Source of the DNA: Microbispora rosea subsp. aerata
GTDB taxonomy: Bacteria; Actinomycetota; Actinomycetes; Streptosporangiales; Streptosporangiaceae
NCBI RefSeq assembly: GCF_014647835.1
Contig: NZ_BMPY01000035.1
Span: 1-64,000, forward strand
Reading direction: 5' to 3'
Length of the DNA: 64,000 nt
Below the pieces are notes generated by a model, which worked only from the letters and a program-made list of their open reading frames with translations, had not been told where the DNA came from and made no database searches. The position numbers and the translations under genes are program-made. Within the stretch, counting starts at the first letter, position 1. Each line of letters opens with the position of its first letter. This document shows positions 46,697 to 54,733 of this stretch, in pieces.

Positions 46697-48058
46697 TCAC
46701 TCCAGCCACGAGCGGGGCCGGCCGGTCCCGCCTGCGGTGGGCAGCCGCACCTCGAAGCGCGCGCCGGTCACAGTGGCGGTGCCGCCGTGCAGCTCGGCCT
46801 GCTGGCGTACGAGGGTCAGGCCCAGGCCGGAGCCGGGGCTGCCCGGACGGCGGCGGAACCGGCCGAACACCGCCTCCCGGTCGGCGTCGGGGACGCCGGG
46901 GCCGCCGTCGGTGACGGTGAGGACGGCCGTCTCCCCGCTTGGGGCGGTCCCCCTGCCGAAGGCGGTCTCCCGGTCGTGGGCTGTCTCCCGGTCGAGGACG
47001 AGCTCCACGGTGATGGGCGGCTCGCCGTGCGTGGCGGCGTTGCCGAGCAGGTTGTCGGCGATGAGCCGGAGTCCTTCGGCCCAGCCGCGCACGGTCACGC
47101 CGTCCGCCACCGCCTCGTTGATCGTCAGGTCCGGGTGGCGGCGGCGAGCCGCGGCGACGGCCTCACGCACGATGCCGCTCAAGTCGGCGGGCGCGGCGGT
47201 GGCGGGGTCGAGCAGCTCTCCGGCGGAGAGCTGGCGGAGCACGGTGACGAGCCGCTCGACACGGGCCTGTTCGGCGGTCAGGTCGGCGACGATCTCGGCG
47301 CGGTCGTCCGGGGTGAGGCCGGGGTGGTCGAGCAGGGAGAGATTGGCGGCCATGCTGGTGAGCGGGGTGCGCAGCTCGTGCGCGGCGGTGGCGGCGAAGG
47401 CGCGGGCGGTCTCCAGCGCTGCGTCGCGCCGGTCGAGCAGGTCGTTGATCACCCTGGCCAGGTGGTCGATCTCGGTGACGCGGGAGTCGGTGTCGAGCCG
47501 GGCGTCCGGGGCCGTGGCCTGGCGGCTGAGCCGGGTGAGCGGCCGCACCGCGTACCGGCCCAGGACGGGCCCGGCCGCCGCGCCCGCGACGGCGCCGATC
47601 ACCGTGACCGTGAGCACGCGCCGGCGCAGCAGCGCCAGCTGCTGTTCAAGCCGTTCCCGTGGTTCGAACAGCAGCAACCGGTTGCCCCGGCGGCCCAGGT
47701 CGGTCGCCACGTACCGCCACCGGCCGTGGTCGGCCGGCCCGTCACCGGCGGGCGGGTGCTCGGGCACGTCGCCGATCGTCAGCGGCTCGCCGCCCTCGAC
47801 GTGCACGTACACGCCGGGCCCCGCCGCGGCGGCCAGCCGCTGCTCCATGAAGTCCGGCGGCACGTGTGGCGCGACGCTCGCCCGCCAGGCGTACGAGGCG
47901 GCGGCCGGCCGCAGCGCGCGCAGCCGCGCCAGCAGCCGCTCGTCGCGTTCGGCGCGCAGGTCGGCGGAGACCAGGGCGAGCACGAGCAGCCCGGCCAGCG
48001 CCACCATGAGCGCGACCAGCGCCGCCAGGCAGAGCGCGAAGCGGGTCGACAGCTTCAC
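46697..48058 (-). CDS. Sensor histidine kinase
   Basis: A 453-residue kinase. Spans at about 7-30 and 150-175 flank an exported sensor. HAMP follows, then H-box AATAAHELRTPLTSMAAN, N-box LIADNLLGNAATHG, G1 TDGGPGVPD and G2 GSGLGLTLVRQQ. An RETA-rich insert sits between N and G1. The GTG start overlaps the response regulator stop by 4 bp, so the two are coupled. Confidence 0.93.
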   Translation of the reverse strand: MKLSTRFALCLAALVALMVALAGLLVLALVSADLRAERDERLLARLRALRPAAASYAWRASVAPHVPPDFMEQRLAAAAGPGVYVHVEGGEPLTIGDVPEHPPAGDGPADHGRWRYVATDLGRRGNRLLLFEPRERLEQQLALLRRRVLTVTVIGAVAGAAAGPVLGRYAVRPLTRLSRQATAPDARLDTDSRVTEIDHLARVINDLLDRRDAALETARAFAATAAHELRTPLTSMAANLSLLDHPGLTPDDRAEIVADLTAEQARVERLVTVLRQLSAGELLDPATAAPADLSGIVREAVAAARRRHPDLTINEAVADGVTVRGWAEGLRLIADNLLGNAATHGEPPITVELVLDRETAHDRETAFGRGTAPSGETAVLTVTDGGPGVPDADREAVFGRFRRRPGSPGSGLGLTLVRQQAELHGGTATVTGARFEVRLPTAGGTGRPRSWLE

Positions 48059-48744
48059 GGCGCCGGTTCCCGCAGCACGAAGCCGACCCCGCGTACGGTG
48101 TGCACCATGCGCGGCTCGCCGAGCTTGCGCCGCAGGTAGCCGACGAAGGTGTCGACGGCGTTCTCGGTGACGTCGAAGTCGTAGCCCCAGACCCGCTCGA
48201 GCAGCACCTCGCGGGAAAGGACCAGGCCGGCGTTGAGCGCCAGCACCTCCAGCAGGTCGAACTCGCGCCGGGTCAGCTCGACCTCGCGCCCGTGCATCGT
48301 CACCCGGCGCGTCTGCGGCTCCACAACCAGCGGCCCGACCCGTACCACGGAACCGGGGGCGCGGCCGGCCCGGCGCAGCAGCGCACGCAACCGCAGCACC
48401 AGCTCGCGGATGTCGAACGGCTTGACCACATAGTCGTCGGCCCCGGCGGCGAGCCCGGCGACCCGGTCGGCCACCTCGTCCATGGCCGACAGCATGAGCA
48501 GCGGCACGTCGGTCCCGTCGGCGCGCAGCCGGGAGCACACCTCGATGCCGGACATGCCGGGCATGGAGACATCGAGGACGACCGCGTCCGGCCTGCGAAC
48601 GGTGACGAGTTCGAGCGCGCGCTCCCCCGACTCGGCGGTGTCGACGTCGAACCCTTCCAGCCGCAGCCCGCGCCGCAGCGCCCGCAGGATGGCCGGGTCG
48701 TCGTCGACGGCGAGGATCTGGTGGCTGGCCAACGACACCTCCAT
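48055..48744 (-). CDS. OmpR/PhoB-type response regulator
   Basis: A 229-residue regulator. Receiver: ILAVDDDPAILRALRRGL, phospho-acceptor Asp in VVLDVSMPGMSG, Lys in VVKPFDIRELVLRLRALLRR. Winged helix: ELTRREFDLLEVLALNAG and FVGYLRRKLGEPRMVHTVRG. Partner of the kinase that overlaps its 3' end. Target genes unknown. Confidence 0.95.
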   Translation of the reverse strand: MEVSLASHQILAVDDDPAILRALRRGLRLEGFDVDTAESGERALELVTVRRPDAVVLDVSMPGMSGIEVCSRLRADGTDVPLLMLSAMDEVADRVAGLAAGADDYVVKPFDIRELVLRLRALLRRAGRAPGSVVRVGPLVVEPQTRRVTMHGREVELTRREFDLLEVLALNAGLVLSREVLLERVWGYDFDVTENAVDTFVGYLRRKLGEPRMVHTVRGVGFVLREPAP

Positions 48745-48887
48745 CGGTACGCCGACCAAAGATCCTACGTCGCGCAAACGCCCCCAAAACGGTTGCCGCG
48801 GCGCACCCGGCGATGTGGTGCAAGCGCCCTGGTTCCGGGAGCCACGCCGATGCGAATGCGAAGCGCTGTCGGCACAAGCACGCAACG

Positions 48888-48950
48888 GCCCTCCCCGGCA
48901 GGCCGGGAGGGCCTCTGTAGTGGAGCCGCCTATTGAGGATCGGTCTCGGC
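48888..48950. repeat. Outer degenerate tRNA-end copy (att-like)
   Basis: A hairpin with GGCCCTC and GAGGGCC arms, then CCTCTGTAGTGGAGCCGCCT, copies the terminator plus tRNA 3' end seen intact at 54265-54301 and again at 51698. Similarity fades after GCCTA. It marks the likely outer edge of the island. Confidence 0.6.
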
Positions 48951-48973
48951 CCTAGGCTTCCGTGGTTAGGGGA

Positions 48974-49213
48974 TCACGACGCTACGTCATTGGGGCTCAC
49001 GATGGAGCCCTTGCCGGGCTTGGTGGTGATCAAGCCCTGTTTACGAAGAGCCTCCATCGCCTTGCGAACGGTGACCCTGGCCACGTCGAACTCTTCCTGA
49101 AGCTTCACCTCGGAGATCAGCGACAGGGGCGGATAGGTGCCGTCCTTGATGCGTTCGGCGACCACGTTGGCGATCTGCTCCCACTTGTAGAGCCTGGGGT
49201 CCCACTCAATCAC
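48974..49213 (-). CDS. Small GntR-type regulator
   Basis: A 79-residue winged helix with no ligand domain: KWEQIANVVAERIKDGTYPP, then KLQEEFDVARVTVRKAMEAL and LITTKPGKGSIV, the GntR signature. Such short GntR proteins are common on actinomycete integrative elements. GTG 49213 has AGGG 7 bases upstream. It diverges from the three-gene operon across 96 bp and probably controls it. Confidence 0.88.
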   Translation of the reverse strand: MIEWDPRLYKWEQIANVVAERIKDGTYPPLSLISEVKLQEEFDVARVTVRKAMEALRKQGLITTKPGKGSIVSPNDVAS

Positions 49214-49268
49214 AAGACGACCCTAGGTATGGCCCTACCTGTGAACATAGAACAGCAAGTCCTAGAAA

Positions 49269-49298
49269 TTCTATAGACAGGATAGGACAGGCTATCTT
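49269..49298 (+). promoter_or_regulatory. Promoter of the small-gene operon, with short direct repeats
   Basis: TATCTT (49293-49298) is a good -10 placed 11 bases before the ATG, so the leader is very short. ACAGGATAGGACAGG just upstream holds a direct repeat of ACAGG that may bind the GntR protein. Confidence 0.45.
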
Positions 49299-49309
49299 AG
49301 CGTTGATGC

Positions 49310-49573
49310 ATGGCGACAGTGGGTTACGAGCTCGACGACGTCCAGAGCACCTTCCCCGACTGGGTGATCTGGCGCGGGGCAAGCGAGACGGGACCTCAAT
49401 GCTGGTACGCGACGCGGCGCGCGGTGTCGTTGAGCGCCGAGCAGCTCAACGCGGGCTTGGCGCAGACCGTGTGCGGTGACGACGCGCCTTCCTTGGTGCT
49501 GGAGCTGGAGAGACAGGGCGAAATCGCCTCTCAGCTCACCCGCGTCGCAAGCAACCAGGACGGCGACATATGA
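49310..49573 (+). CDS. Unknown small protein, operon gene 1
   Basis: An 87-residue protein with FPDWVIWRGASETGPQCWYA then TRRAVSLSAEQ, a tryptophan-rich start with a helical C-terminal half. I do not recognise a family with a known function. No SD; the promoter position suggests a near-leaderless message. Its stop overlaps the next start (ATGA). Confidence 0.75.
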   Translation: MATVGYELDDVQSTFPDWVIWRGASETGPQCWYATRRAVSLSAEQLNAGLAQTVCGDDAPSLVLELERQGEIASQLTRVASNQDGDI

Positions 49574-49899
49574 GCCTGCTCGCGACAGCCAAGCGCTCTC
49601 CTGCCCTGGTGGTAGCCGAGCAGCTCAGGGGCGAGCTGGAACGTCTCGGCGTTTCCGCCGACGTCCACGAGGGCGACGGCCTGGCCCTGCTGTCGGTGCG
49701 GCTCCACCTCGCGGTGTGGTGCGAGCGGGGGCCGGAAGGCTGGCGTTACCGCTGGTGGACTGGACGCGTCTCGCAGCGTACGGGGCGGTGGATCTACACC
49801 GGATGCCGGGCACTGGCGGTCAAGACGGCGGCCCAGCGGATCGCCGCGCGCTATGCCGAGCTTCGGCGTGATTCCTCGTCTTCCTCACTGCCGAGATGA
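49570..49899 (+). CDS. Unknown small protein, operon gene 2
   Basis: A 109-residue basic protein. LVVAEQLRGELERLGVSADV is helical; LHLAVWCERGPEGWRYRWWT then GRVSQRTGRWIYTG is a tryptophan-rich strand region recalling gene 1, and the C-terminus is Arg/Ser rich. Overlaps gene 1 and gene 3 by ATGA junctions, so all three are made together. Function unknown. Confidence 0.75.
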   Translation: MSLLATAKRSPALVVAEQLRGELERLGVSADVHEGDGLALLSVRLHLAVWCERGPEGWRYRWWTGRVSQRTGRWIYTGCRALAVKTAAQRIAARYAELRRDSSSSSLPR

Positions 49900-50177
49900 T
49901 GCCGGTGACCAGGGCAGCTAAGGGACCGGGGAAGCGCCGCTCGCCGGGACCACCTGACGTGCTTGAACTGATCGCGGCGTGTGTGGGGATTCACGCCGCG
50001 CCGCAGCAGCCAGGGTGCGAGGAGATCGCGTGGTTGAAGAGCCGACCTCGGGCCGCGTCCGTACGCGTCCGCCGGCACACCTGCGACTGCCAGCCCGTGG
50101 TCTATGAGCTGTGCCAGGCGGGCGGGCTCATGTTCGTACGACGCTACGACCGCTCGAACGGCGTGCTCATCGAGGAG

Positions 50178-50187
50178 AGCGAGTGGC
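50178..50187. repeat. Target-site duplication, left copy
   Basis: AGCGAGTGGC here and at 51552-51561 are identical 10-bp copies directly flanking the IS ends. Confidence 0.9.
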
Positions 50188-51551
50188 CAGGGCCGATGCG
50201 TTCTCAGTTGGTGAGACAGATGAGTTGGAGGCTGTCGTTGGGATGGGCGCGGTAGTGGTCGATGGCTGCTGCGATGTTGTCCCAGCCGATCAGCCGGGTC
50301 AGGCCGATCGCGAGGTTGCGGAAGGTTGCCATGGCTCGTGGGGCGGTACCGGTGCGGATCGTGGAGTGGTCTTCCCGGTAGGTGGCGTCGCGGATGTGGT
50401 GCAGGGCCTCCACTGACCAGTGGCCGCGGATGAGCGAGGCGATCTGGGCTGGGGTGGCTTGGTGGGGGTTCAGGTCGGTGATGGCGTAGATCGTGGCGAT
50501 GGTGGTTGTGCCGGTGGCGCGGTTGGTGCGGCGGCGCTTGACCTGGATGGCCTGGGCGGCGTGGGGGAACGGCAATCCCGGGCGGACCGTGCAGATCTTG
50601 AGTCTGCGGATCTCACGGCGGCCGTGTGCGGTGCGGGTGGTGCGGTCGTTGAGGGGGACATCGCGCCAGGGAAGGTCCTTGAGATGGCGGTGCAGGGTGG
50701 GCTGGTTGGCCTTGACGATGAAGATGTAGTGACCGCCGGCTGCGACGATGTGCCGGGCGTGCTCGTGCTGGGTGTGCAGGGCGTCGGCGGTGATGACCGT
50801 GCCGGTCAGGTCGAGGCCCTCCAGCAGCGGGGCGAAGGCGGTGATCTCGTTGCTTGTGGCGCCGGCCTGTCGCTGGGCGACAACGAGCTGGTGGTCGTGC
50901 AGGGTGGCTGACAGCAGATGCACTGCGCCGGCGTCGGTGGTGCGGCTGCCGCGCAGGGTCTTTCCGTCCACCGCGAGCCCGGCGAGTTTCCGGCGGGCCT
51001 GCTGGGGTGATGCAGGGGAATCCGAGGCGGTGGCCACAAGCGTCAGGTAGCGGCCGGCCACGGCGTCCAGGGCATCGCCGTCCAGCCGGGACAGCAGACG
51101 GCCCAGCGTGGTCGCCGCCAGCCGGGTGGCCGTGGCCGGGAGCCCGATACGCGTCAGGAGCGCCGGGTCGCACCCGGCGATGTATCTGATGACGGCCGCC
51201 AGCGAGGTCGCTCCGGCGAGTACGGCCAGCAGGCAGGCCACCAGCAACGGGCCGAGCCGGTAGCGGCGGCCCCGGCGGGTACGTGGATCGGGCAGCTGGT
51301 CGAGCAGCTCGGCCAGCGCGGGAAGCTGGGATGGTTCGGCCGGTGGGCCGGACGGCGTGATGCGCTCGCGGTGGCGGACGAGCACGTCGATGGGAGAAGA
51401 TGGCACGCGAGCGCGGCCCCTGTTCTTGATCGACTGGCTTAGACACCCACGATCATCAGGGGTCGCGCTTGTCGTTCACAAGGCGGGAACACCTCCCAGA
51501 GCCCCGCCACACCACCCTGTCATCTCACGATCCGAGAACGCAACGGCCCTG
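50188..51551. mobile_element. ISAs1-type insertion sequence, complete
   Basis: A 1364-bp element. The left end CAGGGCCGATGCGTTCTC and the complement of the right end CAGGGCCGTTGCGTTCTC match at 25 of 29 terminal bases. It contains one full-length transposase gene and is flanked by perfect 10-bp direct repeats, as expected for the ISAs1 group. It looks recent. Confidence 0.92.
50204..51406 (-). CDS. ISAs1-family transposase
   Basis: A 400-residue DDE transposase. [20 protein letters not shown] at the start, [45 protein letters not shown] (catalytic Asp), [12 protein letters not shown] and [15 protein letters not shown] (catalytic Glu region) are family blocks. No frameshift is seen, so it may be active. 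GTG start at 51406. Confidence 0.94.
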   Translation of the reverse strand: MPSSPIDVLVRHRERITPSGPPAEPSQLPALAELLDQLPDPRTRRGRRYRLGPLLVACLLAVLAGATSLAAVIRYIAGCDPALLTRIGLPATATRLAATTLGRLLSRLDGDALDAVAGRYLTLVATASDSPASPQQARRKLAGLAVDGKTLRGSRTTDAGAVHLLSATLHDHQLVVAQRQAGATSNEITAFAPLLEGLDLTGTVITADALHTQHEHARHIVAAGGHYIFIVKANQPTLHRHLKDLPWRDVPLNDRTTRTAHGRREIRRLKICTVRPGLPFPHAAQAIQVKRRRTNRATGTTTIATIYAITDLNPHQATPAQIASLIRGHWSVEALHHIRDATYREDHSTIRTGTAPRAMATFRNLAIGLTRLIGWDNIAAAIDHYRAHPNDSLQLICLTN

Positions 51552-51561
51552 AGCGAGTGGC
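51552..51561. repeat. Target-site duplication, right copy
   Basis: AGCGAGTGGC, identical to 50178-50187. The remainder of gene 3 continues in frame directly after it. Confidence 0.9.
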
Positions 51562-51697
51562 TTCGTCCACCGGCCGCCGAACGCCTGTGGATGAGGATTC
51601 TGCTCGGCCAAGCACGATAAACGACGCATACCGCAGAGACCCGCCGTCCCTCCGGCGCCGTACAAGAGAGCGATCGCCGTACCTGGGCAACGAGAAA

Positions 51698-51782
51698 GGC
51701 CCTCCCGAAGCGACCGAGAGGGCCTCTGTGGTGGAGCCGCCTAAGGGGATCGAACCTTTGGCCCCTTCATTACGAGTGAAGC
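51698..51782 (-). repeat. Middle tRNA-Thr half copy (att-like)
   Basis: A terminator-type hairpin and then TGGAGCCGCCTAAGGGGATC and the T-arm and anticodon arm of the tRNA, up to the anticodon-stem 5' strand (TTCATTACGAGTGAAG). The D-arm and 5' acceptor strand are missing, so it is not a working tRNA. It is the junction between the two modules. The 350 bp from here to 52129 hold no gene I can see. Confidence 0.8.
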
Positions 51783-52129
51783 GGAGGGCCGAGGTCGAGT
51801 GTCGACGCTCCTGCTCAACCGTATGACGCTGTACGGGACGATCAGGCTGTGTGAGGCGGCGTTGCTGTACTTCCCTGCTGTACAGCAGACCACGGCAACC
51901 CGCGTATCCGGTGGCAAGCGACCCGGAGCGCAGGGCCGCCAGGCCCGAGCACCGAAAGCGGCGCGGCAGTCTGAGCTTCACTACTCGGGCGGGATCACAT
52001 GACCGCCTACTTCGCAACGGGATTTCAGTCGCGACGCAGGCCGTCCGCTTCTATCGCTTAAGCGCTCTATAAGCGCGGCTGCACTCTCCGTGTACTTTGA
52101 GGGTGCAGCCGTGTAGGTGTGAGGGCCAC

Positions 52130-53053
52130 TCAGTGCGGGTTATCAGCGGGCCGGGGCGCGACGATGAGCCTTACCGCGTCCTTTTCAGGATCGCCCAATG
52201 CCTCATGCACGTACCAGGTGTCGGGAACGTCTTCGGCCTGGAGAGGGTGCTCGGTCACATCGCCTGAGCCGCCACGACCGGCGGGCTCAGGAGGTGCCTT
52301 GTAGTAGCGCGAGACGGTTGCATGCCGCTGCTGAAGCATGATCCTGACTTCACCTACCGTCTTGTTCGCCAGCTTCACTCCTTCCAGGATCTCGCCGCGA
52401 GCCGTCGGATCTCCTGTGATCTCATATCGTTCGCCAGGCAGAGCGGTCCGCCCGAAGATGACTTCGAAAGGGCTGTGCAGATCGACAGGAATACTGACCC
52501 CGGCCAGACACCATGTCCTGCCGCAGTCCGTCCCTTCGATTTTCTTGATTCTGCGGCTTCTAGTTCCGTCCTTGATTTCGAAACCGTCGTTGTGGAACAC
52601 CACCATCCTTTGGGGGGACGAGGCAGAGACTATCGCGCCGACAAGGCTGGGCGACGCGGGTTTCATCTTCAATTCGACGTTCAGGCCATGCGCTGCAAAG
52701 TCCTGCCGGTATCGCTCTGGATCGGCATCCGGGTCCAGGATCCTGACGTCGATATAGTCACCGTTCCTGGTGAACGCCAACGCTTTGGTCGGCCCCACAG
52801 TCATAGGACCGATTTCCCCGGGATGCATGATGATCTGCATCAAGACCGCTGCTCCGACCAGGAGGGCCGTGACAGGGATGAGGGTGAGCCACTTCTGCCA
52901 GGACCAGTGTGGCTTGGCTTCTCGAAAATCCCGTACCGACTCAGCGATAACGCTTTGGAGGGTGGCGGACATCACGAGAGGATCCGCTCGGACATGACTG
53001 GCAGGGTCGTGTGTCTGGAGCGTGGTCGTCAACTGCTTGAGAGGATCGGTCAT
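52130..53053 (-). CDS. Membrane protein paired with ECF sigma factor
   Basis: A 307-residue protein: cytoplasmic about 1-52, one span about 54-76 (LIPVTALLVGAAVLMQIIM), then an exported domain. Its ATG overlaps the sigma stop by 4 bp. The layout is that of a CU044_5270-like or anti-sigma partner, but no zinc-finger motif is seen. Codon use is less GC-biased than in neighbours. Confidence 0.8.
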   Translation of the reverse strand: MTDPLKQLTTTLQTHDPASHVRADPLVMSATLQSVIAESVRDFREAKPHWSWQKWLTLIPVTALLVGAAVLMQIIMHPGEIGPMTVGPTKALAFTRNGDYIDVRILDPDADPERYRQDFAAHGLNVELKMKPASPSLVGAIVSASSPQRMVVFHNDGFEIKDGTRSRRIKKIEGTDCGRTWCLAGVSIPVDLHSPFEVIFGRTALPGERYEITGDPTARGEILEGVKLANKTVGEVRIMLQQRHATVSRYYKAPPEPAGRGGSGDVTEHPLQAEDVPDTWYVHEALGDPEKDAVRLIVAPRPADNPH

Positions 53054-53589
53054 ACGGCATTCCCTTGACAGGAAGGCTGGTGAGTAGCGACGGATTGTGG
53101 TTCTTCTCCGAGCAAGCGCCGCAGCCGTTTACGCGCACGATGCAGTCGCATGGCAGCTGTGGGCCGGGAGCAGCCCACCACCTTTGCAGCTTCGTGGAGG
53201 TCGAGTCCTTCCCAAGACATCAAGAGCACCAGTTCTCGATCGTCTTCGCTCAGGCTGTTCAGCGCGGCGAGCGCCGTTTGGCGTGCGACGACTGTGGTGG
53301 CGTGATCTGCTTCGGCACAGTGGTGCGTCGAATCCTCACCCAACGGCCCTGCGAGTGCATCTCGCCGGTTGTCTCGTCTGATCAGATTCAGCGTGAGATT
53401 CCGGGCCGTCGCGTACAGCCAGGGCAGCGGTTGTTCTCGGGGGAATCGCTCGTACTTCTCCCAGGCAATTTTGAACGTCTCGGCGGTTATATCTGGAGCG
53501 TCCGCAGGACCAACCCGCCGCCAGGCATACCGCAGAACCGCCTCGTAATGGTCCTGAAACATGCGGGTGAAGCTGTCTTCATCACTCAC
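53050..53589 (-). CDS. ECF RNA polymerase sigma factor on the island
   Basis: A 179-residue sigma factor. Region 2: FQDHYEAVLRYAWRRVG, ITAETFKIAWEKYERFP, WLYATARNLTLNLIRR. Region 4: LNSLSEDDRELVLLMSWEG, DLHEAAKVVGCSRPTAAMRL. GTG 53589 is chosen because GGGAGG precedes it. Carried on the island with its membrane partner; a cell-surface signalling role is inferred. Confidence 0.92.
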   Translation of the reverse strand: MSDEDSFTRMFQDHYEAVLRYAWRRVGPADAPDITAETFKIAWEKYERFPREQPLPWLYATARNLTLNLIRRDNRRDALAGPLGEDSTHHCAEADHATTVVARQTALAALNSLSEDDRELVLLMSWEGLDLHEAAKVVGCSRPTAAMRLHRARKRLRRLLGEEPQSVATHQPSCQGNAV

Positions 53590-53706
53590 ACGCCGCCTCC
53601 CCTCCACCATTGCGGTGCATGTTGTGTCTTCTACCTGGTGAATGTCGCGCAGCCGTCAGGTATCACTCACCGATGACCACACGCCCTAATGTGAGGGAGC
53701 TCATAG

Positions 53707-54233
53707 TCACTTCTCGCGTTCGTGCTCCTGCTGGTCCTGGGCCTGCGTCGCGGGAGGTCCTTGGCCTCACCTGGAGCGACATCGACCTCGGCGACCAAGG
53801 ACTATCGGTGAGCCATCAGCTCAGCCGCGTACACGGCGTGCTGCTGCACCGGGACACCACCAAGACGGTGAAGTCTGACGCCAGCCTCCCCCTGCCCGCC
53901 CTGTGCGCCGCCGCTCTACGGCACCGCCACCGTGTCCAGGACGACGCCCGCCGCGAGGCCGGCGACAAGTGGCAGGACTCGGATCTCGTCTTCACTACCA
54001 AGTGGGGTACGCCGATCGAACCCCGCAACTTCAACCGCTCCTTCGAGCTGTACGCGAGAAGGGCCGGCCTGCCGCGTATCCGCGTTCACGACACCCGCCA
54101 CACCTGCGCCTCGATGCTGGTCGCCCTCGGCGTCCACCCGCGCGTCGCCATGCGCATCCTGCGGCACTCGCAGATCTCCGTGACCATGAGCGTCTACACC
54201 CAGATCGCCAGCCCCGATGGTGAGAACCCGTAG
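53707..54233 (+). pseudogene. Tyrosine recombinase (integrase), truncated and frameshifted
   Basis: The catalytic half of a phage-type integrase: HDTRHTCASMLVALGV (HxxR), LRHSQIS and VYTQIAS (Tyr nucleophile). The first catalytic Arg block LLVLGLRRG reads in a different frame and joins EVLGLTWSDIDLG only if one G is restored near 53754. A TAG at 53704 closes the upstream frame and no N-terminal domain is found. Lies next to tRNA-Thr, the usual place. Confidence 0.85.
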
Positions 54234-54264
54234 CTGTACTTCGCTGCTGTACGCCCATGCAAAA

Positions 54265-54291
54265 GGCCCTCTCGGTTGATCCGAGAGGGCC
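54265..54291 (-). terminator. Terminator of tRNA-Thr
   Basis: GGCCCTCTCGG, a 5-base loop and CCGAGAGGGCC, followed on the minus strand by TTTT, just after the tRNA 3' end. Confidence 0.85.
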
Positions 54292-54298
54292 TCTGTGG

Positions 54299-54375
54299 TG
54301 GAGCCGCCTAAGGGAATCGAACCCTTGACCCCTTCATTACGAGTGAAGTGCTCTGGCCGACTGAGCTAAGGCGGC
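54299..54375 (-). tRNA. tRNA-Thr (anticodon CGT)
   Basis: Folded by eye on the minus strand: acceptor GCCGCCT/AGGCGGC, D-arm GCTC/GAGC, anticodon stem CTTCA/TGAAG with loop CTCGTAA, T-arm AAGGG/CCCTT with TTCGATT, discriminator T and encoded CCA at 54299-54301. All stems are perfect. It is the attachment site of the island. Confidence 0.96.
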
Positions 54376-54733
54376 GTGCCGCATGCGGCTTCGCATAGTC
54401 TACAGGGTCTTCACGGTTCTCGTGCACTCGTCGCCGCCGGGGAGTCGCCGTGTCGCCGGGGCGCGGTCCGCAGGGCCGGGGAGACCTCGCGAAGATCGGT
54501 AAATTTTCCAGCGTCGCCCACAGGGCCTTCCTTTACCGTACGACCAGCAGAAACAGGGCATATCAGGTCGCACCTGTCACAGGAAAAGCGCCTCGTCCCG
54601 TCTGACGACGCCCACGGGCCACCAGACATTTGACCGTATCCCTCGCGACTATCGTCGGCGAGTCCTCGCCCGCCCTCGGCAGACGGCATGCTGGTCATCG
54701 TCACGCAAGGCGACGGCAGGGGAAACGACGGGT

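Larger units (their letters stand above)
49896..51620 (+). pseudogene. Unknown small gene, operon gene 3, split by an IS
   Basis: The frame begins MMPVTRAAKGPGKRRSPGP at 49896 and is cut at 50187 by the insertion sequence. Reading 49896-50187 directly on to 51562-51620 restores an uninterrupted 116-residue product ending RLWMRILLGQAR. It has HTCDCQPVVYELCQAGG, a Cys/His group. As the sequence stands, translation runs into the IS and stops at 50255 after an altered tail. Confidence 0.85.
48921..54301. mobile_element. Genomic island integrated in two steps at tRNA-Thr(CGT)
   Basis: Three tRNA 3'-end copies (48921, 51732, 54299) divide a 5.4-kb region into an outer module (GntR, three small genes, an IS) and an inner module (sigma factor, membrane partner, broken integrase). 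The integrase lies next to the intact tRNA, as is usual for integration at the 3' end. The inner module has visibly lower GC than the chromosome. No replication or transfer gene remains, so it is a decayed integrative element. Confidence 0.75.

Noticed and set aside
51732-51782. Second tRNA-Thr gene
   Set aside because: Only the anticodon and T arms and 3' end are present; the 5' half is missing, so it is an att-like copy.
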